A DNA stretch of 64,000 nucleotides from Blastopirellula marina DSM 3645 (GTDB lineage: Bacteria; Planctomycetota; Planctomycetia; Pirellulales; Pirellulaceae): NCBI RefSeq assembly GCF_000153105.1, contig NZ_CH672377.1:7743-71742 (forward strand), read 5' to 3'. Both the position numbers and the translations under genes were made by a program. A model generated the notes under the pieces. The model saw only the letters and a list, made by a program, of their open reading frames with translations, was not told the origin of the DNA and did no database searches. Below, one piece after another: positions 1 through 9,413 of the stretch; position 1 is the stretch's first letter, and every line of letters begins with the position of its first letter.

Positions 1-133
1 CCTCTGGCTAATGTGACGATTTCCGGCTGGTTCTGGCCGTGCTTTCCCGTTCTTCAACTGTTGCCCTGGCCGGAATTCGATTCATCCTCTTCCCCCCACC
101 AAGCGCAGCTTCAATAGACGGAAGCTTCTTCTA

Positions 134-379
134 TTAGCCGCCGCTTACCGGCGGAATGCAAGCGATCTCGTCGTCGGCCGCGACGCGCGTCGCGGCCGTC
201 GCGTACGTCTGATTCACCGCAAAATTCAAAAACTGGGCGTACGGCTCCAGTTGCGGCCACTTGCCGATCAACGCGGCGCGAACTGCGGAGATATCGGCGT
301 CGCTGGAAACTTCCAATTCGACTTTTTCGTCCCCGGCAATGTCACGCACTGCGGCGAATAATTTGACGCAAACTCTCAC
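134..379 (-). CDS. moaD: MoaD/ThiS-family sulfur carrier protein
   Basis: An 81-residue ubiquitin-fold protein of the MoaD type. It has the family's usual length, begins with the beta-strand pattern VKLFAAVRDIAG, and ends in the exposed Gly-Gly (PPVSGG) that MoaD proteins use to carry a thiocarboxylate to molybdopterin synthase. The start ATG overlaps the stop of the upstream 986-residue oxidoreductase by four bases (ATGA), so the two are probably translationally coupled. No moaE, moaA or moaC is visible nearby. A molybdenum cofactor role is the family default. A ThiS-like or other sulfur-transfer role is possible, because the partner gene is a flavin/Fe-S oxidoreductase rather than a cofactor gene. 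A molybdoenzyme of the YdeP type is encoded at 31322. Confidence 0.8.
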   Translation of the reverse strand: MRVCVKLFAAVRDIAGDEKVELEVSSDADISAVRAALIGKWPQLEPYAQFLNFAVNQTYATAATRVAADDEIACIPPVSGG

Positions 380-3336
380 GAAATCGTCAATTCATGCGGC
401 GCCCGGGCCACCAACTGGTCGAGCCCTGGCCCTAGTCCATACGAGGCGGCCAAAAGTTTGAGGGGATGAACCGTCGACTTGGCGGTCCCCTGCTCCATTT
501 GCATCTTACACGCGCTGCATTCGGACGATCCGATTTGGATCTGCGGATCACGCAGTGAAGAAATCATATCCCAACCGGCTCGCAAGCTGCTGCGAAAGTT
601 CTTTTTCGACAGACCAAACGCTCCCGCCATGCCGGAACACCCTTTTTCAATTAAGCGTAACTGCAAGCCAGGCACCAGCTTTAGCAAGCGTGCACCGGCA
701 GATTCTTCGTACAATGCGCGAATATGGCAAGGAGTATGATAGCCAACCGACACATGGAGCGGACGGAAATCGAGATTCAGCTCACCGCTTTGATGCAGCC
801 CCCAAATATAGTGGCAAGCCTCGGTCGTCCCGGACGCGACCAGATCGGCCTCTTCGCTTCCTAACAGCTGGCGATACTCATGCTTGAGACACATCACCGC
901 CGAAGGTTCGGTCGCGACGATTTCATATCCTTGCCGGACCGCCTCGGCGAGCAAACGCAGATTTTGTTGGGCTAATTTCTTGGCCGGCGGCGTCGCTCCC
1001 AGCGCGATCGCCGGCATGCCGGAGACGGTTTGTCCCAAGTGAACGTAGACGGCGACGCCGTTATGCTCAAGGATCGAGACCAACGCTTCGGCCAACTGCG
1101 GATCGAACAGGTTGGCGTACATGTCGACAAAGAACAAAACCTTGCGTCCGCTGCGGCGCGTAGGACGGCTTAATCGCCGCCGCTGCGCCAGACGCAAAAA
1201 GGATCGCCGTGCGAACAGCGGCAACTTGCGACCTTGAGCGATGCCAAAGATCTTTTCCATCAGCCAGCGTGCGCCCCGATTGCGAATCGCCCAATTGGCG
1301 AGCGGTCGGAAAAAGTGCCCCCACGCCGCCCAACGATCAATCCGCGCCAAGACCGAGTCGCTGAACGACAGACCGTTCGTTTCGTAGTATTGCGCTTTGA
1401 CTTCGGTGACGATCTTCGGAATATCGACCGTCGCCGGGCATTCGATCCGGCATTGATGACAGTTGACGCACAAGTCGACGATCCGCCGAAACGGCTCGGT
1501 CGCCATCTCTTCGGGCGCGATATGGCCCGTCATCACGCCGCGCAGCAGATTCGCTTTGGCGCGCGGCGACGCTTCTTCCTTCGGCTCAAACCGAAAGATC
1601 GGGCACATCCGCGCATCGGCGCCGCTGGTCCGGCAGCGTGCGCAGCCGTTGCACGCACGTACGGCGGCGCCCATTTCTTCGGTCGTCCAAGCCAAGGTCA
1701 GCTCTTCATCTCGAATCCCGCGCCGCACCGGTTGCGCATCGCCGGCTTCGCTTTGAGCGACTGCCGAGAGTGGGCGAATCAAGCTTTCCAACGGCCGTGT
1801 CGTCGTGACAATCTTCTTGCCGGGATTCAAGATTCCGACCGGGTCAAACAGCCGCTTGATCTCTTGAAACACCGCGTAAAGCGGACCGAACTGGCGTTCG
1901 AGATAAGGAGTGCGGCTCAAACCATCGCCGTTTTGTCCACTGATTGTGCCGCGGATCGCCAGCGCTTCTTCGTACAAGTCCGACGCGACGCGCTCTAACC
2001 GGGCGACATCTTCCGGATCGGCCAGATTCAGCAGCGGGCGAATGTGCAGTTGCCCTTGGCCGGCATGCGCGAACAAAGACGCGGTCACATGATGTTTCTT
2101 CAACACGTTTTGCGTCGTCGTCAAAAACTCCGGCAGCCGATTCGGCGGAATCGCCAGATCTTCCAAATAGGGTAGCGGCCGCGTCGTTCCCTTCAGGCGA
2201 TAAAGAATCGGCGCGATGCGACGCGCCAATTCCCAGTAAACGCCCACTTCTTCGGGCGAAGTGGTCACAATCGCATGAAACGCCCAGCGGCGGCGGCGGC
2301 GAATCCGATCGACCGCCTGGTTCAAGCGATCCTGCACTTCGGTCGTGGTCTCGCCCGGCATCTCGACCAACAGCATCGCTTCCGCTTCGGTCGGGATCAA
2401 ATTGAAGTAGCGCCGATCGGTCTCGCGAGCAATCGCCAACACGCGTCGATCCAACAAATCGCAAGCCGATGCGCCGAGCGCCGGAATCTCGATCGCCGCT
2501 TTCGCCGCTAAATCGAGCTTCTCAAAAAAGAGCAGCACCAGACCGCGGTGCTTGATTTTGGGAGAGATGCGGAGCTTCGCCTCGGTGATCAGACCGAGCG
2601 TTCCTTCCGATCCGACCAGCAACTTAGAGACATCAAGGTTCCCATTTTCCAGCACTCCGCCCAGTTGGTAGCCGGCTCGATTGACGGCGGTCGCCGGAGC
2701 ATGCTTTTCGATCAGCGCCTTATTGCGCTGCAAGATATCGACCAGGCCGGCGCATATGCGGGAACGTTCGGAATCGCCTTTTAGAGCGTTCTCGAGCGGT
2801 TCTTCGCCAAACTCCACCAAATCTCCGTTGGCGAGAATGACCTGTAGGCTTTCAACATGATCACGAGCCGAACCATGCAATAACCAATGGCTGCCGCTCG
2901 CGTCGACCGAGATCACGCCGCCCATTGTCGCAATCGCGCGATTCGCGGGATCCGGGCCAAAGATCTTTCCCGATTCGGCAAGCTGGCGATTGAGCTGCGC
3001 CAGGATCACGCCTGGCTGTACGCGCACGGTTTGGTCGCCATATTCGACCACGCGCCGCAGCGCATGAGCGAAATCAATGACGATGCCGCTACCGAGCGAT
3101 TCGCCGGCCAGACCGCTGCCGGCGCCGCGAGCATGGACCGGAATTTGATTTTCGTTGGCGTACCGAACGCATGCGACAACTTCTTGCGCGCGGCGCGGTC
3201 GGACCACCGCCAGCGGCTTGATCTCGAAAATGCTGGCGTCGGTCGCGTACATCTGCAACGACAGGTGGTCGCAGAGGACTTCGCAGTCAATCACGCCGCG
3301 CAGATCAGCTCGGATTCGTTCCCGTTCCGGATCCAT
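376..3336 (-). CDS. FAD-linked oxidase with 4Fe-4S and cysteine-rich (CCG) domains, YdiJ-like
   Basis: A 986-residue protein with three fused modules. Residues about 40-250 form a PCMH-type FAD-binding domain (HARGAGSGLAGESLG, then GPDPANRAIATMGG). It is followed by the FAD oxidase C-terminal domain to about 530. Two 4Fe-4S motifs follow: CNGCARC near residue 561 with a trailing CP, and CVNCHQCRIECP near 622. The C-terminus carries cysteine-rich motifs (YHTPCH near 853 and EKGCSGMAGAFG near 900) of the GlpC/HdrB type. This order and length match YdiJ-like D-2-hydroxyacid (D-2-hydroxyglutarate or D-lactate) dehydrogenases, which oxidise a 2-hydroxyacid on FAD and pass electrons through Fe-S clusters. 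The substrate cannot be read from the sequence. The stop overlaps the downstream moaD-like start. Confidence 0.85.
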   Translation of the reverse strand: MDPERERIRADLRGVIDCEVLCDHLSLQMYATDASIFEIKPLAVVRPRRAQEVVACVRYANENQIPVHARGAGSGLAGESLGSGIVIDFAHALRRVVEYGDQTVRVQPGVILAQLNRQLAESGKIFGPDPANRAIATMGGVISVDASGSHWLLHGSARDHVESLQVILANGDLVEFGEEPLENALKGDSERSRICAGLVDILQRNKALIEKHAPATAVNRAGYQLGGVLENGNLDVSKLLVGSEGTLGLITEAKLRISPKIKHRGLVLLFFEKLDLAAKAAIEIPALGASACDLLDRRVLAIARETDRRYFNLIPTEAEAMLLVEMPGETTTEVQDRLNQAVDRIRRRRRWAFHAIVTTSPEEVGVYWELARRIAPILYRLKGTTRPLPYLEDLAIPPNRLPEFLTTTQNVLKKHHVTASLFAHAGQGQLHIRPLLNLADPEDVARLERVASDLYEEALAIRGTISGQNGDGLSRTPYLERQFGPLYAVFQEIKRLFDPVGILNPGKKIVTTTRPLESLIRPLSAVAQSEAGDAQPVRRGIRDEELTLAWTTEEMGAAVRACNGCARCRTSGADARMCPIFRFEPKEEASPRAKANLLRGVMTGHIAPEEMATEPFRRIVDLCVNCHQCRIECPATVDIPKIVTEVKAQYYETNGLSFSDSVLARIDRWAAWGHFFRPLANWAIRNRGARWLMEKIFGIAQGRKLPLFARRSFLRLAQRRRLSRPTRRSGRKVLFFVDMYANLFDPQLAEALVSILEHNGVAVYVHLGQTVSGMPAIALGATPPAKKLAQQNLRLLAEAVRQGYEIVATEPSAVMCLKHEYRQLLGSEEADLVASGTTEACHYIWGLHQSGELNLDFRPLHVSVGYHTPCHIRALYEESAGARLLKLVPGLQLRLIEKGCSGMAGAFGLSKKNFRSSLRAGWDMISSLRDPQIQIGSSECSACKMQMEQGTAKSTVHPLKLLAASYGLGPGLDQLVARAPHELTIS

Positions 3337-3354
3337 GAATCTCCAAAATACCGC

Positions 3355-3825
3355 TTAGGCGCTGGGAGGTTGTTTTCCCAGGCGAGCCGCTTGTTGACGG
3401 TGACGTTCGTGCGTTTCTAAATCGAACGGATGATGAGAGTCGATGCCCGGAACGTTCCGATATTCTGCGCCGCAGCGATAACATTTCAACTGATTGCCGA
3501 CGACCAATAACAACAGCATGTCCAACAAGGCCGACCCAAACAAAATGACAAAGGTCAGGATCACTTGGTGGTAATACCAGGTCACGCAGCTCAGGCCGAT
3601 TCCGACAGCGACGATCAAAACGCCGAGCCATTGCGGAAAGTCTTTCCGCACGTACAACTCGCGGCTCGGACAGACCATGCAGCGCGATAAGCGCTCGTCC
3701 TGGATCGCATCTTTCGGTACGCGCGTTTCCGCCTGGCAATGCGGACAGGTCAACTGTTCGCAGTTTTCGTCAACGGCGACGCGCCCAGGGGCTTCGCACT
3801 TTGGACAGATGTAATCAATCTTCAT
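3355..3825 (-). CDS. zinc-ribbon membrane protein
   Basis: A 156-residue protein with four CxxC pairs: CPKC near residue 7, CPHC near 27, CMVC near 49 and CYRC near 114. The first two pairs form a classic zinc ribbon. Two hydrophobic segments lie at about 68-85 and 89-110, so the N-terminal ribbon and the last CxxC pair flank a membrane hairpin. The C-terminal tail is His- and Arg-rich. The product is not recognised beyond 'zinc ribbon domain-containing membrane protein'. It sits 18 bp upstream of the FAD oxidoreductase gene on the same strand and may be cotranscribed with it. Confidence 0.7.
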   Translation of the reverse strand: MKIDYICPKCEAPGRVAVDENCEQLTCPHCQAETRVPKDAIQDERLSRCMVCPSRELYVRKDFPQWLGVLIVAVGIGLSCVTWYYHQVILTFVILFGSALLDMLLLLVVGNQLKCYRCGAEYRNVPGIDSHHPFDLETHERHRQQAARLGKQPPSA

Positions 3826-3875
3826 CGCAGCCGGATCACCTTCAGCTGGGGCGATTTCGACGTAACCTCTCTATA

Positions 3876-4622
3876 TCATAAGGGATAGGGCAAGCCCCGT
3901 GATAGTAGTTGCGACGAGAGTTCCCCCAAGAAGACGCAGATCACGGCTACGTAAAGGATGCCGGTTGCGCTTTGCGTATTCGGGATTTTCAGCGTTTGCC
4001 ACGTCATGGCCGCCAAAACCCAAACGGCGACAAACCCCCACAGCCAGCGCAAAGCGAGAAAAGTTCCCCCCAAAGCGTCCAGTTGCGGCCACTGACGCAC
4101 GTCTCCCCATGCGCACAGTAAACACCGCAACAGCGCGGCGACCACCGCCAACAAGACCAGTCGATTGAGCGGCGCCAGTTTCATGCCGGGATTGTTCAGG
4201 TACCAATGCCCCAGCAGCATCGCCAACGTCACGCTTCCCAGCAACAATCCGCCGGTGACAAAATCAACCGCGCCGGCCACTTGGTCTGCGCCAGACACCG
4301 CCATGCTGCCGGCGACCACGCAAAGGATGGTGAAAATCGCGATCCCCATCTTGCCGGCCAACGCATATTCATACAGCCACAGCACCGCTGCGACATAGCT
4401 GGCCGCAGCCGCTGAGATCGCAGCAGCGTAGAAGTAGAAGTGAGAGGTCGCTGCAGTCGGACCGATCGTGGTTCCTGCCGCCGCAGCGCCGGCGGTCAAT
4501 CCAAGTCCAATCCAAAGGTGGACTCGATAGAACCCGGCGTCGACTTGTCGACTGGAGGTCACCAACATGGCGACTCCCAAACCAAATGCGAGCCGCAAGA
4601 GAAATTGAATAAGTACGTCCAC
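3876..4622 (-). CDS. multi-pass membrane protein of unknown function
   Basis: A 248-residue, very hydrophobic protein with about seven or eight predicted transmembrane segments spread from residue 5 to 240 and short loops. There are no obvious catalytic motifs. The start codon is GTG. A His/Tyr-rich segment (SHFYFYAAA) lies in helix 3. It is cotranscribed in orientation with its neighbours, 57 bp upstream of the LON-domain gene's stop. I do not recognise a characterised family. Confidence 0.65.
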   Translation of the reverse strand: MDVLIQFLLRLAFGLGVAMLVTSSRQVDAGFYRVHLWIGLGLTAGAAAAGTTIGPTAATSHFYFYAAAISAAAASYVAAVLWLYEYALAGKMGIAIFTILCVVAGSMAVSGADQVAGAVDFVTGGLLLGSVTLAMLLGHWYLNNPGMKLAPLNRLVLLAVVAALLRCLLCAWGDVRQWPQLDALGGTFLALRWLWGFVAVWVLAAMTWQTLKIPNTQSATGILYVAVICVFLGELSSQLLSRGLPYPL

Positions 4623-4679
4623 GTCCCAGCCCCTAGCGTCAATCGAGCGTTCGCATCGTAAGCGTCCGCTCCGGCAGCG

Positions 4680-5339
4680 TCAATTGGCGCTTGCCCGCAA
4701 GGGAAACGGCGGACGTCCTATCGACTGCGGATCGACGTCCGTTTGCGAAAGCCAACGGATCAGCTGTTCGCCGCGACGAATCGGGTTGGTTTCGGCCAAC
4801 AATTGTTGTTTCAGTTGCAGCGGCCACGGCAAAGCATAGGCGACGGCGTCGGTCATGACGTCGAGAGACGGGGAGGTTCCGAGCGAGGGTTGCTCGAACA
4901 TTTGCGAGAATTCGGTCTTGGCAAGCGCCTTCTTCAGCCGAGCGGCGACTTCGCTCGACTCATTGGTTCCACCGGCGCCGGCGCCGAGCAGATCTTGAAT
5001 CTGCGCCATGCGAAAAGTCGCCGCGGACGGGATCTCATACAAGATCCGCGCACGCTTAACGCCGCGCATCAAAATGTTCGACGTTCCGTCATCATGCGTT
5101 TCACAAGCGACAATTTCGCCGACGCAAACGACCTCGTGCAACGCGGGACTCTGATCGTATTGCGGTTGCCAGCCTCGTCGCAACAAGGCCATCGCGATCT
5201 GACCGTCATCTTCTTTCGCTTGTTCCAGCAATTCGCGATATCGCGGCTCAAAGATAAATAAAGGCTGCAGCACGCCTGGAAAAAGGACCAGGTTAGGCAA
5301 AGGAAAGAGTCGAATTGGATACGAGGTCAACGAAGCCAT
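4680..5339 (-). CDS. LON substrate-binding-domain protein
   Basis: A 219-residue protein matching the stand-alone LON N-terminal domain (PF02190 type): IRLFPLPNLVLFPGVLQPL, then FEPRYREL at residues about 30-37, and GVKRARI further on. There is no AAA+ or protease domain. These proteins share the N-terminal substrate-recognition domain of Lon and have no established enzymatic activity. I chose the ATG at 5339 because the only upstream in-frame start (5357) is TTG and the family begins a few residues before the conserved LFPLPN motif. Confidence 0.8.
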   Translation of the reverse strand: MASLTSYPIRLFPLPNLVLFPGVLQPLFIFEPRYRELLEQAKEDDGQIAMALLRRGWQPQYDQSPALHEVVCVGEIVACETHDDGTSNILMRGVKRARILYEIPSAATFRMAQIQDLLGAGAGGTNESSEVAARLKKALAKTEFSQMFEQPSLGTSPSLDVMTDAVAYALPWPLQLKQQLLAETNPIRRGEQLIRWLSQTDVDPQSIGRPPFPLRASAN

Positions 5340-5387
5340 AAATCCCAGCGTCCCCAAAAACCGAATGAATCGCGAACGAATCCTAGT

Positions 5388-5804
5388 TTAGTCGGGATTT
5401 TCGGAGTTTGGCTCGTCGATTGTGGTGGAATGACGCAAATCAGGAATCTTCTCGACATCGATCACCCCCACAGGGTAGGTTTCGGTGCTTGCGACGATCT
5501 CGCGGCAACAGTTCTCCAACTCAGCAAATAGCAGTTCCAAATCGAGCCCCAGGTATTCGGGACGGTATGGGGCCAGATAGTTGCGGCTGGAATGGAATAG
5601 CTTGACCGCGCCGCGCGTATTCTCGTTGACAAAATGGTGCAGGCAAACGGCAGTCTGAATCAGTCCTTGGTAGAACGCGCGAACTTCGCCGGTTGAATCG
5701 GCCCATAATTCTTCCCAGACGTCATGCGCTTCAAAGTATTCGCAATCGTTGAACAGACGAATCCCCTCGAGATAGCGTGGATCGTACTCGACCGAATCGT
5801 TCAC
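5388..5804 (-). CDS. DUF309 domain-containing protein
   Basis: A 138-residue protein matching DUF309: the helix pair GIRLFNDCEYFEAHDVWEEL and the following FYQGLIQTAVCLHHF with conserved Glu, His and Trp residues. The family is a small helical fold with a conserved E-A-H-D/E-W-E motif that could bind a metal. Its function is not established. The start is GTG with no ATG available. It lies between the LON-domain gene and the large propeller/cytochrome gene, 19 bp downstream of the latter on the same strand. Confidence 0.75.
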   Translation of the reverse strand: MNDSVEYDPRYLEGIRLFNDCEYFEAHDVWEELWADSTGEVRAFYQGLIQTAVCLHHFVNENTRGAVKLFHSSRNYLAPYRPEYLGLDLELLFAELENCCREIVASTETYPVGVIDVEKIPDLRHSTTIDEPNSENPD

Positions 5805-5823
5805 GGGATTGGCTTTCTAGAGA

Positions 5824-8800
5824 TTAGGGGGTCGACAGCGTCCCGTGCTCAAGCGAAGAGTCGGTTCGTTGCGAGCTCAAATAGGTCGCCAGGTCGTAAA
5901 ACTCGCTCTCTTGCAGCGCATCGGCGACGTTGTCCGGCATCAACGACAACCGACTGGAGCGTCGCTCCTCGATCTCGTCAACGGCGATGATTCGCTCTTG
6001 GCCGCGCGAATCGACGAGCGTCAGCTTCTCGGTATTCTCATTGCGGACCAGCCCGGTCAGGACTTCGCCGCTGACGAGTCGCAAGATCGACGTGCGAAAC
6101 GCCTGATCGACGTTGCGATTGGGCAACAGGACATCTTCTAGCACGCGTTCTACTCCGCGATTGCCGATTCCGTCAAGTTGCGGCCCCACCAGCGCCCCTT
6201 CTCCAGAAATTTGATGACAAGCGGCGCAATGCTTTTTAAACATCGCCGCTCCCTTCGCAAGATCGCCGGTCGACTGTTGCATGCCGGCGATTCGCTGAGC
6301 CAGCAGCGCTTGCCGCGCGGTATCGGCGGTCAGAGAACCAATATCCACTTTTTCGACCAGCGCCTGCAACGTATCGTCGGCATGCAGCCGCAATTTTTCT
6401 TGCAGTGACACGTCGGCCAACAGGGCCGCCGGCAGTTTTCCTTCGTCGACCAGTTGCAGCAGTAATTTGGCGCCGACCACGGTCGAGCCCAACTCGTCGG
6501 CAAGCTGCTGGCTGCTCGCGAAATCAAAATAAGTCGCCGCTTGACGATAGACCGCCAGCGCATCGGCTGTTTCTGGATTGCAGACGACGCCAACCAGCCG
6601 AACGTCGATCGACGCGGGCCAAATTCCAGCGCCAATCCGCTCGGCCAAAGGGCGATAGATCAACGTCGCGCCGCGGGTAGTCAATTGAATCGCCAAGGGC
6701 CGTTGCAACTGCGGTTCTTCAATCTTCTGGATCAAGCGCCGGATCACGTTCCCTCCCGCTTTATCGCCCAGCGCAGCGGCGAGTTCCGTAAATGCGGCCA
6801 GCGCAACAAAACGCGCCGCAGGCGAAGTCTCCGGCAGTTGCGTGTCCGGCGAATCAAGATCGCCCAGCGCGATCCAGGCATACGATCCGCCGCGATCTTG
6901 ATCGACCACTTCCAAACGTCCCCGTTGACCGGCGTAGGGCTGCAAATCCCACGTGACGCGGGTCGCTACGTCGGATCGCGGCGCGTCTACTTTCGCGACG
7001 ACTTCGCCGCTCGCGAGGCGAAGTTGGACATAATTATCTCCCTGGGCAGGTTCGCGGGGAAAACGATTATGACCGGCGACGCGAAACGACAACGTCTCTG
7101 GCAATTCAAACGGCGGTCCGCTCAGTCGCCCTGTTTGTTGCTCGCCGCCGGGTAGACTCGAAAGCATCCGCTGCGGCTCGCCTGCTTCGTCCATCCGCGT
7201 CTCGAAATCCCAAGGAGGCGCCGTCGCCGCTTGATCTGGCGGGGACGCAAAACTCCAAGCCGATGAGTTTTCGTCGATCTCTGCTTCCAGTCGCTCAAGC
7301 AATTGATTGGCGGTTTGGGTCAATCCAACAGGTATCTCGCCGCGAACGGCGGCGCCTTGCGTGATCGGCAACAAGACTTGCAATTGGGTCGATAGATCTT
7401 GCGGCAAATCAGCCGTCACGACTTTGATCAAAGTTGCCATCGTCGCCGGCGAAGCATATTGACTCGCGTTTACCAGCGCCTGTCTGGCAAATTCTTGCTC
7501 CAGTCGAATGGTCGGCCAGTGAGCCAATAAAAAGTCGGCGCCTTGCGGCGAGCGTGACGCGATCGCGATTTCAGCGAGGAGCAAGATTTCGATGTTTTCC
7601 AGTTCGACGCTGGTCAGCGCTGCCGCGACTGCCGGGTCGCGAAAATGTTCTCGCAGCGCGATCCGCGCCGTCATCGCCAGATGACTATCGGCATTTCGGA
7701 TCCTCTTCCACAGACTTAGCAGGGGGCTGACGCTTTCGAGATGAGGATGTCTCCCCAGCGCATCGGCCGCCGCGCGAGCAACGAACGCATCTGGATCCCT
7801 CAAGCCGTCGATCGCCAATTGCCGCTGCGCGTCGGTCCAATCGATCAGCGCGACCTCGCTCAGGATGCGCAGCGCATGGACGCGCACGAGTTGATTGGGA
7901 TCCTCGGCGAGTCTCTGTAGTTCGGCAAAGTTCAACAGCCCCAGTCTCGCCAAGCACCACGCGGCATGGGCGCGGGTGGTGGAAACGTCCGACTGGACCG
8001 CGTCGCGTAGTGCGTCTTGGGCCGCGGCGCCAATTCGATCCACCAATTGATGCGTCGCTAACAGGCGGGTCGTTAGATTGGGATCGGCCATGCTATCGAT
8101 CAGCGCCGAGACATCGGCAGCGGCTAAATCGGGCGTCGGCTGGTGAGCGCGGTCGGCGCCCTCCCCGGTGTACGTGATTCGCCAAATGCGACCCCGATGT
8201 CGATCGCGACCAGGATGTTCGAGCGGGACTTCGTAGTGCCCAATGATTTTGTTGTAAAAGTCGGCGACATACAGTGCGCCATCCGGCCCTAACTGCAAAT
8301 CGACGGGCCGAAACCAAGGATCGGTCGATTGCACCAAGTCATCGCAGGCGATCGCCTGAATGGTCGAGCCATGATATTCCAGCCGATTCCGATTGATCCG
8401 GCTGGTCATCACATTGCCAGAGAAAAAGTTGCCGCGATACTCGGCCGGAAATCGATTGTCGTCATAGCGAATGACGCCGGCGATCGCGGTCGAGCCGTGC
8501 AAGTGATCCATCATCGGCGGCACAAACCCCAGGCCATCGTCGGGTCGACCAAAACTGGGATAAAATCCGCCGCGCAGCAGTTGATAGATCGGCTTGCTGT
8601 GACAATCGGCCGTGAACAGATTCCCCAAGGGATCGAGCGCCATGCCAAACGGATTGACCTGACCATGGGTAAAATGCTCGACCCGCTGACCATCGAGCCG
8701 CATGCGATAGGTATTGCCGGAGGTCATTTCGACCCGATGTCCGTCGGCGCCGGCGACGCTTGTCACGTTGCTAAAACCGTGACAAGCATAGAGCCAACCA

Positions 8801-9342
8801 TCAAATCCGCGGCGGAACGAGTTGTTCATGCCGTGGGTATCGCGATCGTAGCCCATGGGGCCAAACAGCACCGTGCGCTCATCAGCGACGTCATCTCCGT
8901 CGACGTCGCGCAAGAGGTAAATGTTGGGGATGCTGTAGACAACGCAGCCGCCGGCAAACGGATAAAGCCCGATCGGAATGTTCAGCCCATCCGCAAAAAC
9001 GGTCGTCTTGTCGGCGCGGCCATCTCCGTCGGTATCTTCCAAAATCTTGATCGAGTCGCGCCCCGGCTGTCCGATCGGCGCGGGATAGGGGTACTCCAAC
9101 GTTTCGGTCACCCAAAGTCGGCCGCTGGCGTCAAACGCCATATTCAGCGGCTTGGCGATTTGCGGCTCGGCGGCGAACAGATCGATGCGAAACCCGCTGG
9201 GAAGCGTAAACGAGGCTTGCTCGGCGGCAGCAGTCAGCGGGTCGGTCGGTCGCACGTTGCTTTGAAAAGGATCTTCCGCCAACGCATAGGCGGAAAGCAC
9301 GAGCAACCACACTCCCAGGGCAAGAGCCGGAGGTTTGAGCAT
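5824..9342 (-). CDS. secreted beta-propeller/HEAT/cytochrome c protein (PVC-type)
   Basis: A 1172-residue exported protein. Residues 1-22 are a signal peptide (ALGVWLLVLSAYALA). Residues about 45-390 form a sorbosone/glucose-dehydrogenase-like propeller with repeated D-x-D-G-D loops (DTDGDGRADK, DVDGDDVADE). Residues about 400-680 contain HEAT-like helices (VRVHALRILSE). A carbohydrate-binding-like beta region follows at about 740-830. The C-terminus carries one haem c site (CAACH near residue 1040), then VLEDVLLPNRNVDQAF. This layout is the planctomycete 'putative membrane-bound dehydrogenase/haem-binding' type. It probably oxidises a sugar-like substrate in the periplasm and delivers electrons to the haem, but the substrate is unknown. 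Confidence 0.8.
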   Translation of the reverse strand: MLKPPALALGVWLLVLSAYALAEDPFQSNVRPTDPLTAAAEQASFTLPSGFRIDLFAAEPQIAKPLNMAFDASGRLWVTETLEYPYPAPIGQPGRDSIKILEDTDGDGRADKTTVFADGLNIPIGLYPFAGGCVVYSIPNIYLLRDVDGDDVADERTVLFGPMGYDRDTHGMNNSFRRGFDGWLYACHGFSNVTSVAGADGHRVEMTSGNTYRMRLDGQRVEHFTHGQVNPFGMALDPLGNLFTADCHSKPIYQLLRGGFYPSFGRPDDGLGFVPPMMDHLHGSTAIAGVIRYDDNRFPAEYRGNFFSGNVMTSRINRNRLEYHGSTIQAIACDDLVQSTDPWFRPVDLQLGPDGALYVADFYNKIIGHYEVPLEHPGRDRHRGRIWRITYTGEGADRAHQPTPDLAAADVSALIDSMADPNLTTRLLATHQLVDRIGAAAQDALRDAVQSDVSTTRAHAAWCLARLGLLNFAELQRLAEDPNQLVRVHALRILSEVALIDWTDAQRQLAIDGLRDPDAFVARAAADALGRHPHLESVSPLLSLWKRIRNADSHLAMTARIALREHFRDPAVAAALTSVELENIEILLLAEIAIASRSPQGADFLLAHWPTIRLEQEFARQALVNASQYASPATMATLIKVVTADLPQDLSTQLQVLLPITQGAAVRGEIPVGLTQTANQLLERLEAEIDENSSAWSFASPPDQAATAPPWDFETRMDEAGEPQRMLSSLPGGEQQTGRLSGPPFELPETLSFRVAGHNRFPREPAQGDNYVQLRLASGEVVAKVDAPRSDVATRVTWDLQPYAGQRGRLEVVDQDRGGSYAWIALGDLDSPDTQLPETSPAARFVALAAFTELAAALGDKAGGNVIRRLIQKIEEPQLQRPLAIQLTTRGATLIYRPLAERIGAGIWPASIDVRLVGVVCNPETADALAVYRQAATYFDFASSQQLADELGSTVVGAKLLLQLVDEGKLPAALLADVSLQEKLRLHADDTLQALVEKVDIGSLTADTARQALLAQRIAGMQQSTGDLAKGAAMFKKHCAACHQISGEGALVGPQLDGIGNRGVERVLEDVLLPNRNVDQAFRTSILRLVSGEVLTGLVRNENTEKLTLVDSRGQERIIAVDEIEERRSSRLSLMPDNVADALQESEFYDLATYLSSQRTDSSLEHGTLSTP

Positions 9343-9413
9343 TTTGTGGGGGCCAAGAATGCCCGCGCGTCAGCATTGCTGGCGTGACGCGCGGTGGGCG
9401 GTGGGAACTTGAT

